Shown here piece by piece: positions 53,920 through 63,641 of a stretch of DNA of 64,000 nucleotides. Each line of letters begins with the position of its first letter. The first letter of the stretch is position 1. The stretch is from the NCBI GenBank assembly GCA_050951405.1, contig JBMNIZ010000005.1:1-64000 (forward strand). The letters are read 5' to 3'. A model generated the notes under the pieces. It did no database searches. It was not told where the DNA came from and saw only the letters and a list, made by a program, of their open reading frames with translations. The DNA is from JBMNIZ01 sp050951405. Lineage in GTDB: Bacteria > Bacillota > DULZ01. The translations under genes and the position numbers were made by a program.

Positions 53920-55468
53920 ATTAAGTCTATATAATGGTGTAAAAAGAAGTTGAGCCAAAGCTCATACCTCGGTTAGAATATAAGTACCACCAAATACCAA
54001 ACCGAGGAGGATGAACCATGGCTCAGTTTAATATTACAATAACCGAAGAACTTTTGCACGGACTTTTTTTATCAAACGGCAGGGATGAAGCATTTTCCAA
54101 GCTATTAGAGGAAATCTTCAACCAGGTACTTTTAGCCCAATCTTCAGAACAGATAGGCGCTGAGCCCTATGAGAGAACTGAAGAAAGAACCGCATACCGC
54201 AATGGGTTTCGAGATAGACAAATGACTACGCGAGTAGGTACACTTACATTGCGTGTCCCCAGGCATCGAAATGGACAGTTCTCTACAAAGCTTTTTGCTC
54301 GATACCAGCGCAGTGAACAAGCGTTGGTGCTGGCTATGATGGAGATGGTCATCAATGGTGTTTCCACTCGAAAAGTTGAACTAATTACTGAAGAGCTATG
54401 TGGAAAAAAGTTTTCAAAATCGACCATATCAGAGCTATGTAAGAACTTAGATCCAATAGTAGAAGCATTCCGTACAAGGCCCCTGCAAAGCTATTATCCC
54501 TTTGTCATGGTGGATGCCATCTATGTAAAGGTGCGGGAAAATGGACGTGTACAGTCAAGAGGTATGCTTATTGCCATTGCCGTTAACGAAGATGGCTATC
54601 GTGAAATCATCGGGTTTCAATTAGCCAACAGCGAATCAGAAAGCAGTTGGGGTGAGTTCTTTTCTTCACTCAAGGATCGTGGGCTAAAGGATGTTCGCCT
54701 GGTTACCTCTGATGACCATAAAGGGCTGGTTAATGCTGTTAGAAAACATTTTCAAGGTGCTAGCTGGCAGCGTTGTCAAACCCACTTTTCCAGGAACATA
54801 CTGGATCATACGCCTAAAGCATTACAAACGGAAATTAAGGAAGAACTGCGCCAGCTTTATGAGGCTGTAGACCTTGAGAGTGCTCGTAAAATCAGAGACC
54901 GCATTATCCAAACATATGTGGTCAAAGCACCAAAAGCCACAGCTCTCCTGGACGAAGCATTTGATGATATTACTGCTGTTCTTGCGCTACCCCTGAAGTA
55001 TCGTAAGCGGCTTCGTACTACAAACGGTGTGGAAAGGTTGAATGAGGAAATTCGTCGTCGAGAGCGGGTCATTCGAATCTTTCCCAATGCTGCATCCGTC
55101 ATCCGGCTCATGGGGGCTCTATTAATAGAGCAGGATGAGAAATGGCAGACCGGCCGTAAATACTTTGATATGCAGCTGTACTATCAAGTGCAGAATAAGG
55201 AATCAAAGTCTGGCACTGCTGCATAGAAAACGCATTTATTCCACGGTCTGTTGACAATGAGCCTCCCATGGCATGTTTTCAGGCATCAGGGCCTTCCCCC
55301 TTATCTTTGAGGAGAAGTCTTGCGCCTGGGTGGTGATGCCCGGCCAACAGCCTAACATGCCATGTTCTCATCGTCAACTGCTTTCGCGGCATAAAAACGC
55401 TTAGGCTATTGTCTCATTAGCTACCGTTTGATAACCGAGGTAATTTACACACTAATTTGGACTTGACT
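53920..55468 (+). mobile_element. IS256-family element (second type) in symporter gene
   Basis: A 1.55-kb element with imperfect inverted ends (left aagtctatataatggtgtaa, right complement aagtccaaattagtgtgtaa). It is flanked by tttggattg at 53911-53919 and 55469-55477, a clean 9-bp target duplication. It differs in sequence from the IS256 copies at the left of the window. Confidence 0.93.
54018..55226 (+). CDS. IS256-family transposase (second type)
   Basis: 402 residues. Catalytic marks are FVMVDAIYVKVRENGRV, RLVTSDDHKGLVNAV and TNGVERLNEEIRRRE. GTLTLRVPRHRNGQFSTKLF is conserved in the N-terminal half, and CQTHFSRNILDHTP lies between the second Asp and Glu. The ATG has gaggagg upstream. Intact, so the insertion may be recent. 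It is only distantly related to the transposases at 168 and 12188. Confidence 0.95.
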   Translation: MAQFNITITEELLHGLFLSNGRDEAFSKLLEEIFNQVLLAQSSEQIGAEPYERTEERTAYRNGFRDRQMTTRVGTLTLRVPRHRNGQFSTKLFARYQRSEQALVLAMMEMVINGVSTRKVELITEELCGKKFSKSTISELCKNLDPIVEAFRTRPLQSYYPFVMVDAIYVKVRENGRVQSRGMLIAIAVNEDGYREIIGFQLANSESESSWGEFFSSLKDRGLKDVRLVTSDDHKGLVNAVRKHFQGASWQRCQTHFSRNILDHTPKALQTEIKEELRQLYEAVDLESARKIRDRIIQTYVVKAPKATALLDEAFDDITAVLALPLKYRKRLRTTNGVERLNEEIRRRERVIRIFPNAASVIRLMGALLIEQDEKWQTGRKYFDMQLYYQVQNKESKSGTAA

Positions 55469-55874
55469 TTTGGATTGCAGTCGTTGGTATCGAATAAATA
55501 AATGCTGATAAAATCGAAGGGATTATTCCCGCGTCGTTCCCATAGCGTTCACCGAAGAAATCTGCAAGAGTAAACAACTTTTGCCTTCTTAAAGGTCTTG
55601 CGAAAAAGTAAATCAATATCAAACAGAACATAACGCCCGGAAAAGCAAATTTGAAGAAACCTGATAGCCCTACTGTAAATCCCATACCAACCCAGCCAAT
55701 AAATACCGCTGCACCACACCAAGTGCTGATGATTGTTCCGACGATTGGCCAAAAACCCATATTCCAACCGGCAATATTATAGTCAGTGGATGTGGTCACT
55801 CTAAAATAATAGTAGATCCCAATGGCAAATAAGGCGATGAAATAGATGGAGAAATAAGCTAAGTACCAGCCCAT
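55469..55874 (-). pseudogene. Sodium:solute symporter, N-terminal part
   Basis: 133 native residues: MGWYLAYFSIYFIALFAIGI, STDYNIAGWNMGFWPIVGT with IISTWCGAAVFIGWVGMGF, and FTLADFFGERYGNDAG, the SSS-family N-terminal helices and Na+-site region. The frame leaves the gene at IPTTAIQ and stops a few codons inside the IS. Start ATG 55874 is 32 bp after the deacylase gene, so the transporter was the last gene of that operon. Transport should be lost unless the IS excises. Confidence 0.93.
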
Positions 55875-55906
55875 GTCCAGTCCTCCATTTCCTAGTGTTT
55901 AGTTTT

Positions 55907-57076
55907 TTACCACGCCAACATCGTTAGATAATATACCTCGCAAGCCTTAATCAGCTGGCTTATTAATACTCTTTCATTTTCCTTATGCGCCAAAGCCAGA
56001 TCACCAGGACCAATAATAACCGCTTCCATTCCTGCCCTTCTGAAGACAGTTCCATCGGTAGTCCCTAAAAAGCCAATTCTTTCAACAGGGAGATCAGCTT
56101 TTTGACAAGCATCAGTCAGTTTGCACACTAAAACATCATCATCAGGAGTCTCCCAAGGTTCCCTTTTTTCGACAATTTTTATATCGGCAGCAAAGCCAGG
56201 CACCTCCTTTCCCAGATCATTGATGATCTCTTGCATATGCCCCCAAATATCATCTGGGGTTTGCCCCGGCACTAAACGGGCGTCAACAATAATTGAACAA
56301 CTGTCTGGAATAATTGCAGGCTCAATCCCTCCTTTAATCATGGTCGCTTGCCAAAAAGAACCTCCCAGCACAGGGTGCTTTTGATGCGGAATGCTGTAAT
56401 TCAACATCCGGTTAATTAACAAGACGGCTCTATTGATGGCGTTAATGCCGGCTCCTTCTCTGGAAGCATGAGCCGTTTCTCCCGCCACATTAACTTCAGC
56501 CCAAGTTCTCCCCCTTGAACAAGTGGCCAAATGCATATTAGTGGGCTCACATACTACCACATGACTGGCACCTGACAGCAAATCGGTTTCAATCAGCGCC
56601 TTAGCTCCCCGCATTAAATCTTCTTCATCCACTGTGGCCACCAGCAATATATCACTGCGTGGAATCAGGCCTTGTTTAGATAAGCTGCCCAATGCCACCA
56701 TGGCCGCTCCTAAACCGGCCTTCATATCCACTGAGCCACGGCCATATAAGTAACCACCACGGATTTCTCCGCTAAATGGTTCAACAATCCACCTTTTTCT
56801 TTCTTCCTCACTGATGGACACCACATCCATATGACCAGTAAAGATTAAAGCTGGACCATTGCCCTGGCCCTTTAATCTGGATACTACATTGTATCGATTG
56901 GGACTTATTTCACAAATTTCTGTTGGCACATCCCTTGCCTGCATATAGTCCCTAACGTATTCAGCCACTTCAGCTTCTTCTCCCGGAGGATTTATACTTT
57001 TTATCTTCACCAAATCCTGAACGACTTTTATTAGCTCATCGGGCTTGATTAAGCTGCAGACATCAACATCCACCAT
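55907..57076 (-). CDS. M20-family deacylase (ArgE/DapE type)
   Basis: 389 residues from ATG 57076 with ggggagatg upstream (the frame opens at 57397). A zinc-dependent amide hydrolase: metal ligands lie in LIFTGHMDVVSISEEE, GRGSVDMKAGLGAAM, ATVDEEDLMRGAKAL and the final His in LALAHKENERV. The middle dimerisation domain has AHASREGAGINAINR. The family includes N-acetylornithine deacetylase and succinyl-diaminopimelate desuccinylase, but in this catabolic setting a different N-acyl substrate is likely. Confidence 0.85.
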   Translation of the reverse strand: MVDVDVCSLIKPDELIKVVQDLVKIKSINPPGEEAEVAEYVRDYMQARDVPTEICEISPNRYNVVSRLKGQGNGPALIFTGHMDVVSISEEERKRWIVEPFSGEIRGGYLYGRGSVDMKAGLGAAMVALGSLSKQGLIPRSDILLVATVDEEDLMRGAKALIETDLLSGASHVVVCEPTNMHLATCSRGRTWAEVNVAGETAHASREGAGINAINRAVLLINRMLNYSIPHQKHPVLGGSFWQATMIKGGIEPAIIPDSCSIIVDARLVPGQTPDDIWGHMQEIINDLGKEVPGFAADIKIVEKREPWETPDDDVLVCKLTDACQKADLPVERIGFLGTTDGTVFRRAGMEAVIIGPGDLALAHKENERVLISQLIKACEVYYLTMLAW

Positions 57077-57427
57077 ATGATCATCTCCCCAATTTTTTTT
57101 CGTAGTCCCTTCGCCCTCTGAAAAGCTGGCGGTGACAGCTTTCAAGGCGGTGCACCCCTGCACAAAAAACCAGAAACCATGCAGGAGAAAGGCAGCTTGG
57201 TAAAGACAAAGCCCATTGCCACCCGTCTCCAAAAAGCTTGGAGACGGCCATGCCTGATAATTCCGGGCAAAGAAATAGGAGCACAAGCTCCAATTTCTTT
57301 TTGTTTCTTTTGCAGGGGACAGCAAAAGCTTTAAGAAAAATCCTGTGCTTGTTTCATGTTTATTGGGACGACGATTTGCTTCATTCAGCAGTCCCAAAGC
57401 CTGACTATAATTTGTTTTAAAAGCTGT
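57077..57427 (-). other. 351-bp gap with two hairpins
   Basis: Between mmsA and the deacylase gene. Stem 1: ccgtctcc (57223-57230) and ggagacgg (57240-57247). Stem 2: aaagaaataggagc and gctccaatttcttt (about 57270-57303) with one mismatch and a 4-base loop. One long minus-strand frame is open but has no recognised motif and no binding site. Possible leader structure or remnant of a small repeat element. Confidence 0.4.
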
Positions 57428-58936
57428 TTACTTGAGGGTAGTGCAACTGCTATCTATTGTTCCCATACCGCGCTTTATTCCATAATAACGAATGGTACAG
57501 ACCTTCCTCTTGGTAAAGAAATCAACTGCATCTTGGCCCTGGCACTTAATCTGACTGCCTAAAAGGGACGCTTTTGTTCCTCCAAATGGCAGATAGGGCA
57601 TGGGGGCTGGAACGCCAACATTTACTCCGATCATCCCGCCCTCCATTTCCCTGAGGAATTTTTGCGCATAATAACCGCTTTCCGTAAAGATGGTACCACC
57701 GTTACCGTACTCTGAGCTATTCATGAACTCAATACCCGCCTCCACATTTGCCACTTTCAGCAGGGTGGCCACGGGCCCGAAAATCTCTTCTTTAGCCACG
57801 GTCATTTCCGGAGTCACCTCGGAAAGAATAGTGGGAGCGACGAAATATCCATTTTTATTTTTCTCAGGAAGTTCGGGTTTGCGGCCGTCCAAGGCTAAAT
57901 TTGCTCCTTCCTGGATACCTTTTTCAATGTAATAAAGGATTCTCTCTTTGGCCTTTTGCGAGATTACCGGACCCATAAATAAACTTTCATCTCTTGCGTC
58001 TCCATACTTGATCTCTTTGGCAGCCGCAATCATTCTTTCTTTCACTTCGTCATAAATGGATTCTACAACCGCCACATTCGCCCCGGCCATACACCGCTGC
58101 CCCGCAGAACCGTAACATGAATTGATAAAGTTTTCGATAAAGCCGTCCAGATTGGCGTCTTCTGCTACCAGTAAAGTGTTTTTGGCCCCAGCTAAAACCA
58201 TACTTCTTTTTAATGTTTGAGCGCATTTTTCTGCAATGATTTTCCCCACAGCCGTCGATCCTACAAAAGCCACCGCCTTGATGTCCGGGCTCTCCAACAT
58301 GTGCTTTGCCACGGAACCATCCCCATTGATCAGGTTGAATACCCCCGGGGGAAGCCCAATTTTATCCAGAATTTCCGCTACCTTTTGCATGAATAGAGGG
58401 GATTGTTCTGAAGGCTTGAAAACGATGGTGTTGCCGGTTCCCAGAGCAAAAGGTACAAACCACCCGTAAACCAAGGCAGGGAAATTGAACGGCGCTAAAG
58501 CTCCCACTACGCCCAATGGTTCGCGAATGACTTCCCCGTCAATGTCCTCATTCACCGCGATCTTATCCCCACGCATCATCATCGGTATTGCGCAAGCAGT
58601 CTCAGTAAGCTGGATGGCCCGAGCCATTTCACCCCGGGCATCATGAATATTTTTGCCCTGATCTGTGGCAATCAGCTGGGCCAAATCTTCTTTTTGGGCG
58701 CTTAATTCGTCATGCAGTTTAAACAGATACTCCATTTTTCTTCCCATGGAGACTTTGCGCCATTCTTTAAAAGCTTCCCGCGCTGCAGATATGGCTTTCT
58801 CCACTGCCTTGTCCGGTGTATTCGGTACTTCTCCGATTAGCTCTCCCGTTGAAGGGTTATAAATGGGAAGGTATTGGGCGTCGTTTTCTTCCCGAAATTC
58901 GCCCTTAATGTAGTTTCTTGCTTTCATGCTCCCCAT
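57428..58936 (-). CDS. mmsA: Methylmalonate/malonate-semialdehyde dehydrogenase
   Basis: 502 residues from ATG 58936, with aggaggtgata upstream (the frame opens at 58963). MmsA-type aldehyde dehydrogenases convert malonate or methylmalonate semialdehyde to acetyl- or propionyl-CoA with NAD and CoA. It has GVVGALAPFNFPALVYGWF, FVGSTAVGKIIAEKCA and the catalytic Cys in GSAGQRCMAGANVAVV. PLPFGGTKASLLGSQ is present near the end as PYLPFGGTKASLLGSQ. A beta-alanine or valine route fits the neighbours. Confidence 0.88.
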   Translation of the reverse strand: MGSMKARNYIKGEFREENDAQYLPIYNPSTGELIGEVPNTPDKAVEKAISAAREAFKEWRKVSMGRKMEYLFKLHDELSAQKEDLAQLIATDQGKNIHDARGEMARAIQLTETACAIPMMMRGDKIAVNEDIDGEVIREPLGVVGALAPFNFPALVYGWFVPFALGTGNTIVFKPSEQSPLFMQKVAEILDKIGLPPGVFNLINGDGSVAKHMLESPDIKAVAFVGSTAVGKIIAEKCAQTLKRSMVLAGAKNTLLVAEDANLDGFIENFINSCYGSAGQRCMAGANVAVVESIYDEVKERMIAAAKEIKYGDARDESLFMGPVISQKAKERILYYIEKGIQEGANLALDGRKPELPEKNKNGYFVAPTILSEVTPEMTVAKEEIFGPVATLLKVANVEAGIEFMNSSEYGNGGTIFTESGYYAQKFLREMEGGMIGVNVGVPAPMPYLPFGGTKASLLGSQIKCQGQDAVDFFTKRKVCTIRYYGIKRGMGTIDSSCTTLK

Positions 58937-59182
58937 CCTATCACCTCCTGCGTTATCCTCCATCAGATTTTTCCGTACCGGTTCCTAGAGGTTTCACAAA
59001 GATTTTCTTCTTCAATAAACTGCTTCCCCCTCACCTACCTTATTCTCCATTTGTAGGAATTTCTTTCTTTTTGGCACTTTAGTAATCCGTCACCAAAACG
59101 CGGTCTCCCATCCCCGATCAAAACTTCCCTTTCCCTGTACCTGTCAAAACTAGGAATTGATTCCATGACCCCTCATGATCCG

Positions 59183-60403
59183 TTACTGGGACAAACTGAT
59201 GATCGTTTTCAACAAAAGATTTGCAGCAGCTTCAATATCCTTCCATTCCGATAATTCTTCCGGGCAATGACTTCTTCCCCCAATACTTTTAACAAAGACC
59301 ATCCCTGACGGCGTTATTTTAGCCATAGATTTTGCATCGTGGTTTGCTCCGGAGACAAGTTTTAAGGCAGGTATTCCCAAGGCCTCACTTGCCTTTTCCA
59401 ACTCCATGATAATATCTTCAGCAAAACTGAGAGGCGAACTATACCAGATCTTCTCAACATTGTATGTTGTTCGTTCTTCACCACAAGCTTTTTCAAGAAT
59501 TTCAAAAACCATCTTTTCGGAACTGAGCAATACTTTTTCGTCGGGGCAGCGCAAATCCACCGTGAAAACTGCTTCTTCCGGAATAATATTTAAGACGCCG
59601 GGCAAGGCGTTTATTTCCCCTATGGTTATTAAAGCTGAATCGTCCAGGGATTTAATCTTCTCCCTCATTTCCACAATCCCTTTGGCTGCGCACACTAATG
59701 CATCCTCACGCATGGACATGGGGCAAGTGCCGGCATGATTTGCCGTTCCCTTGATTGTCACTTTCAGCCAACAGCTTCCCGAGACGCCGGTAACAATGCC
59801 CACTCCGTAGCCGGCCTGTTCGAGAACCGGCCCCTGTTCTATATGCAGTTCCAGATATGCTTTGGCATCGGTTAGTCTGTTTGATGCCTGCCCCAGGTAA
59901 TCTATTCTTTTTAATTCATCTATAAACTTTCTCCCTGCAGCATCCTTTGTCTCATAAATCTGTTGTTGATCAAAAATTCCGGCTATGACGCCGCTTCCCA
60001 TCAAGGCCGGTTGAAACCGGGCCCCTTCTTCATTAGTCCAATTGATTATTTCTATGGGATAACGTGTTTGTATATTATGGTCATTGAGGGCGCGGATGAT
60101 TTCCAGAGCGCTTATCACTCCTAAAGTGCCGTCAAATTTGCCCCCATTGGGTTGCGTATCCAGGTGGGAACCTAGACAGATGGGAGGACTGTTGTCGTCA
60201 AACCCCGGACGACGCCCATACATGTTGCCCAGATCATCAATACGGACGGATAAACCTTCCTCCATCATCCACTGTTTGAACATATCCCTGGCCTTTTTAT
60301 CTGCGTCAGACAAGGCGACCCTGTCAATTCCTCCCTCAGATGTAACAGAGATACCGTTAATAACATCCATGGTGTTTTTCAGCCGTTCAACATTGATTTG
60401 CAT
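59183..60403 (-). CDS. N-carbamoyl amino acid amidohydrolase (M20, HydC/beta-ureidopropionase-like)
   Basis: 406 residues from ATG 60403 (the frame opens at 60451). It belongs to the Zn-dependent hydantoinase/carbamoylase family: CLGSHLDTQPNGGKFDGTLG, NWTNEEGARFQPALMGSG, LELHIEQGPVLEQ and GTANHAGTCPMSMREDA hold metal and substrate residues. Members cleave N-carbamoyl-beta-alanine, N-carbamoyl-L-amino acids or allantoate. Next to an MmsA-like enzyme, N-carbamoyl-beta-alanine (uracil breakdown) is an attractive but unproven substrate. Confidence 0.88.
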   Translation of the reverse strand: MQINVERLKNTMDVINGISVTSEGGIDRVALSDADKKARDMFKQWMMEEGLSVRIDDLGNMYGRRPGFDDNSPPICLGSHLDTQPNGGKFDGTLGVISALEIIRALNDHNIQTRYPIEIINWTNEEGARFQPALMGSGVIAGIFDQQQIYETKDAAGRKFIDELKRIDYLGQASNRLTDAKAYLELHIEQGPVLEQAGYGVGIVTGVSGSCWLKVTIKGTANHAGTCPMSMREDALVCAAKGIVEMREKIKSLDDSALITIGEINALPGVLNIIPEEAVFTVDLRCPDEKVLLSSEKMVFEILEKACGEERTTYNVEKIWYSSPLSFAEDIIMELEKASEALGIPALKLVSGANHDAKSMAKITPSGMVFVKSIGGRSHCPEELSEWKDIEAAANLLLKTIISLSQ

Positions 60404-60921
60404 CAGAGCCACACCTCTAATAGTGAATATTGGAACAAGCGGTCGCATCACAGAAATCGTATTTCAGTTTCAATATACCATAAATTTGGATAACGCGCTT
60501 AACAAAAGGGTTCGATTTTTCTCTTGAAATCTTTGGATATTTGCCCTTCATTGCGTTTTCTTTGGCAATGTTTATTGATATTTCTAGATTATGCCTAGGT
60601 GAATGTCGCCCTCTTGCCGATAGAAGTTCATCAGATTTTTCGTTTTTTTGTTGTAGGGAGACAAAAACCCGCCTGGGAAGGCGGGACCAAAACATGGAGA
60701 TATCCATAAATATTAATAATTGCTAGTTAATAATAGCCACAACTTGATACCGGAAGACCACTTAAGCCCTTTAAAGATATACAGCTTTTCAGCCTCCAGT
60801 TAACAAACCACACTATTTTTTAATGCTGCTGGCAATGAACTGTGAAGGTTTCCCTTAGATCTGTTAGATAAAAACAGATTTTATTTGTTCATATTCGACC
60901 TTTTGCCAAAGCTGGACATCG
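60404..60921 (-). other. 518-bp gap between hom and amidohydrolase
   Basis: Contains the terminator at 60660-60686 and the presumed promoter region of the catabolic cluster. A minus-strand frame (60707-60417, ending YDFCDATACSNIHY) is open and has NAMKGKYPKISREKSNPFVK, but no binding site or known family; it could be a remnant of a regulator. I see no RNA gene. Confidence 0.4.
60660..60686 (-). terminator. Terminator downstream of hom
   Basis: cccgcc (60668-60673) and ggcggg (60680-60685) form a stem with a 6-base loop, followed on the minus strand by TTTTTGT. It is about 235 bp after hom and separates it from the catabolic cluster. Confidence 0.75.
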
Positions 60922-61971
60922 CTAAAAGCTTGTCGAAAAAGTCTTTGCAGCAGGAGCGAAGATGGAGATAATGTCTTTTAAGGCTGCAGCCGCGGCGCCT
61001 TTTGGATTGGAATAACCACCGATAACCGTAAGAGGACCCATGGTATCGGTGCAAAAATAGATGCCTTTCGTGGTGCCGTTAACCGATGCCAGAGGGTGAT
61101 CAGCCCTGAGAAAAGTAGGCGCCACCTCCAATCGAAAGGTATCCCCTATGGGCTCTGCTATTCCCAGGAGTTTAATGGTACCTCCTCTGTTTTTTGCTTC
61201 TTGCAGATCCGCCGGTGTGATTTTTGTGATACCGGTTAGTTTCACCTGATCAATTTTGAAATCCGTATCGTAGATCGAGTTGGCGATGATTATCATTTTG
61301 CTGGCCGTGTCCCAACCTTCAACATCCAAGGAAGGATCAGGCTCAGCAATGCCTTGAGCTTTTGCTTCAGCCAGGGCTTCTGCAAAGCTAAGGGATGCTT
61401 TTTCCATAGCGGTTAGGATGAAATTACTTGTGCCGTTGAGGATACCTTGAATGGAAAGAATATTGGTACCTGCCAGGCTATTTAAAGCCACGTCAATGGT
61501 GGGGAGAGCAGCTGCAGTAGCGCCGCTGTATTTAATCTGAACACCTGCTTTGCGGGCATGCTCCATGACCTGATCAAAGGCACAAACCAGCGGACCTTTA
61601 CTCAAGGTGACCACATGCATCCCTCGATCAAATGCGGTATGAAAGTAAGTTAGTCCCGGCTGGCCGGTTTTGATGTTGGTTGGAGTGGCTTCCACCCAAA
61701 CGTCAGCATTAGAAGCTTTGATGGCCTCTTCCCCTGTTAAGCGATCGTCAAAACCAAGCATGTTTTTCCGCTCGAAGGCGGTTTTTATAGCCGCAAACTT
61801 TTCCAACGGTATTCCTTGCGGATTATTTATTCCGCCGTCACTTACTAGCACTGTTACGACTTTTAGGTCAAGTTTATATTTATCCTTTAAATATTTTTTC
61901 TTTTCCAAAAGCAGGCCGATGAAGTTTCTACCCACATTGCCGAAACCGGAAAGCCCAATCTTGACTTCCAC
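60922..61971 (-). CDS. hom: Homoserine dehydrogenase-like protein
   Basis: 349 residues from GTG 61971, with ggaggagg upstream (the frame opens at 61989). NAD(P) binding: KIGLSGFGNVGRNFIGLLLE; VVTLSKGPLVCAFDQVME carries the catalytic-region Lys, and GILNGTSNFILTAMEKA is the family mark, followed by DPSLDVEGWDTASKMI. There is no ACT domain, so it is the short form. It makes homoserine from aspartate semialdehyde in Thr/Met synthesis. It lies 32 bp after comM. The related oxidoreductase role in catabolism cannot be excluded. Confidence 0.85.
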   Translation of the reverse strand: MEVKIGLSGFGNVGRNFIGLLLEKKKYLKDKYKLDLKVVTVLVSDGGINNPQGIPLEKFAAIKTAFERKNMLGFDDRLTGEEAIKASNADVWVEATPTNIKTGQPGLTYFHTAFDRGMHVVTLSKGPLVCAFDQVMEHARKAGVQIKYSGATAAALPTIDVALNSLAGTNILSIQGILNGTSNFILTAMEKASLSFAEALAEAKAQGIAEPDPSLDVEGWDTASKMIIIANSIYDTDFKIDQVKLTGITKITPADLQEAKNRGGTIKLLGIAEPIGDTFRLEVAPTFLRADHPLASVNGTTKGIYFCTDTMGPLTVIGGYSNPKGAAAAALKDIISIFAPAAKTFSTSF

Positions 61972-62003
61972 TCTTTCGCCCTCCTCCAATATAAGTAAAC
62001 TTG

Positions 62004-63542
62004 CTAAACCGGTTCCTGATCCCAGAGGCGATATTGTAAAGCCTCGGCCAGGTGTTCTTCCTCCACTCGGTCCCTTTCTGCCAAATCGGCAATGGTCCTA
62101 GCCATCCTTAAGACCCGGTCATGGGCCCGCATGCTTAAACCCAGCTGGGTAAAGGCCTTTTTCAAGAGAAGACGGGTACCCCTGGACATTTTGGAGAAGG
62201 CAGGCAACAAATGACCCGGGATCTGGGCATTATAATAGAAACCATATTCCTTTAATCGGATCAACTGACGCCGGCGGGCCTCTTCCACCCGACTTCGCAC
62301 CACAGCTGAGCTTTCCGCCGCCTTATTCTCCTCCAAATCATCATACTTTAACGCAGGCACCTCAACTTGCAGATCGATCCGATCTAAAAGAGGGCCTGAC
62401 AACCGCTGCCGGTATTTTTGTATCTGATAAGGGGTACAGGTACACTCCCGGCTCCCGTTTCCCAGGTAATGGCCGCATGGGCACGGATTCATCGCCGCCA
62501 CCAGTTGAAAGCTGGCCGGATAAGTATAGGATGCATGAACCCGGGCTACGGTAACCAATCTGTCTTCCAAGGGCTGACGCAAAGCCTCCAGGACATCACG
62601 ACTATATTCGGGCAGCTCATCGAGAAAAAGCACCCCGTGGTTGGCCAGGCTGATTTCTCCCGGACGGGGTATTCGCCCTCCCCCAATCAAGCTGGCGGCA
62701 GAGGCAGTATGATGAGGTGCCCGGAAAGGTCTTGTAGTCACCAGGGGTTGATCAGGGGTTAAAAGCCCGGCGATGCTATAAACCCTGGTTATTTCCAAGG
62801 CCTCTTCCAGGCTCAACGGAGGCAGGATTGTGGGCAGCCGGCGGGCCAGCATGGTTTTACCCGCCCCCGGTGGTCCGATAAGGAGCACATTATGGGCACC
62901 GGCCGCAGCCACTTCCAAAGCTCTTTTTGCCGCATATTGACCTTTAATGTCGCTCCAATCTATAGTATACCGGCTACCGGCCTCCTTAAGCAAACTATAA
63001 GGATCAGCAGTAGCAGGTTCGATCATTTCTTCTCCGTAAAAGAAACTGACCAGCTGGGTCAGATGCCGAATGGGATAAACCCTGGCCCCCTGTACCATGG
63101 CCCCTTCCAAAGCATTACCCTCTGCCACCAAGAGGTCATATTCCCCGGAAATCTGTTGCAAGTGCAGGCTCATGGACAATACTCCCGGGACTTCCCTGAT
63201 CTTCCCATCCAGTGACAACTCACCTACAAAAACCTTGTTGCCCAACTGTTCCAGCGGGACCTGCCCTGTGGCAGCCAATATTCCCACTGCAATGGGCAGA
63301 TCCAGAATGGGCCCTTCTTTCTTCAAGTCAGCAGGGGCCAAGTTAACGGTAATCCGTCGGGAGGGAAATTCAAAGCCGGAGTTCTTCAAAGCTGTCCGGA
63401 CTCTTTCCTTCGCTTCTTTGACGGCCGTATCGGGGAGGCCTACGATTTCAAAGCCCGGCAGGCCTCCGGACACATCTACCTCCACTTCTACGAAAAAAGC
63501 TTCTGTTCCACTAAGGCAAAAACCCCTGGTGATAGCTAACAT
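62004..63542 (-). CDS. comM: ComM/YifB Mg-chelatase-like AAA ATPase
   Basis: 512 residues. ComM is a hexameric helicase that promotes branch migration in natural transformation in Gram-negatives; the Firmicutes role is less clear. The N-terminal Lon-like fold begins GTEAFFVEVEVDVSGGLPGF; Walker A is VLLIGPPGAGKTMLARRLP, Walker B GVLFLDELPEYSRDVLEALR. A zinc-like PCPCGHYLGN and a C-terminal lid follow. It is usually near dprA and yraN; here yraN is upstream. Confidence 0.93.
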   Translation of the reverse strand: MLAITRGFCLSGTEAFFVEVEVDVSGGLPGFEIVGLPDTAVKEAKERVRTALKNSGFEFPSRRITVNLAPADLKKEGPILDLPIAVGILAATGQVPLEQLGNKVFVGELSLDGKIREVPGVLSMSLHLQQISGEYDLLVAEGNALEGAMVQGARVYPIRHLTQLVSFFYGEEMIEPATADPYSLLKEAGSRYTIDWSDIKGQYAAKRALEVAAAGAHNVLLIGPPGAGKTMLARRLPTILPPLSLEEALEITRVYSIAGLLTPDQPLVTTRPFRAPHHTASAASLIGGGRIPRPGEISLANHGVLFLDELPEYSRDVLEALRQPLEDRLVTVARVHASYTYPASFQLVAAMNPCPCGHYLGNGSRECTCTPYQIQKYRQRLSGPLLDRIDLQVEVPALKYDDLEENKAAESSAVVRSRVEEARRRQLIRLKEYGFYYNAQIPGHLLPAFSKMSRGTRLLLKKAFTQLGLSMRAHDRVLRMARTIADLAERDRVEEEHLAEALQYRLWDQEPV

Positions 63543-63641
63543 GTTTTTCCTCCCATGATGGTGCCAATGCTCTTCCAGATGCCGCCTAGAAAACCGACTG
63601 CCGGTATTAAGCAGAAAAAAACCGGCAGTAGTTACTAGCTT

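Noticed and set aside
57238..57562. Plus-strand frames in the mmsA-deacylase gap
   Set aside because: No binding site, unknown composition, and they overlap the mmsA 3' end.
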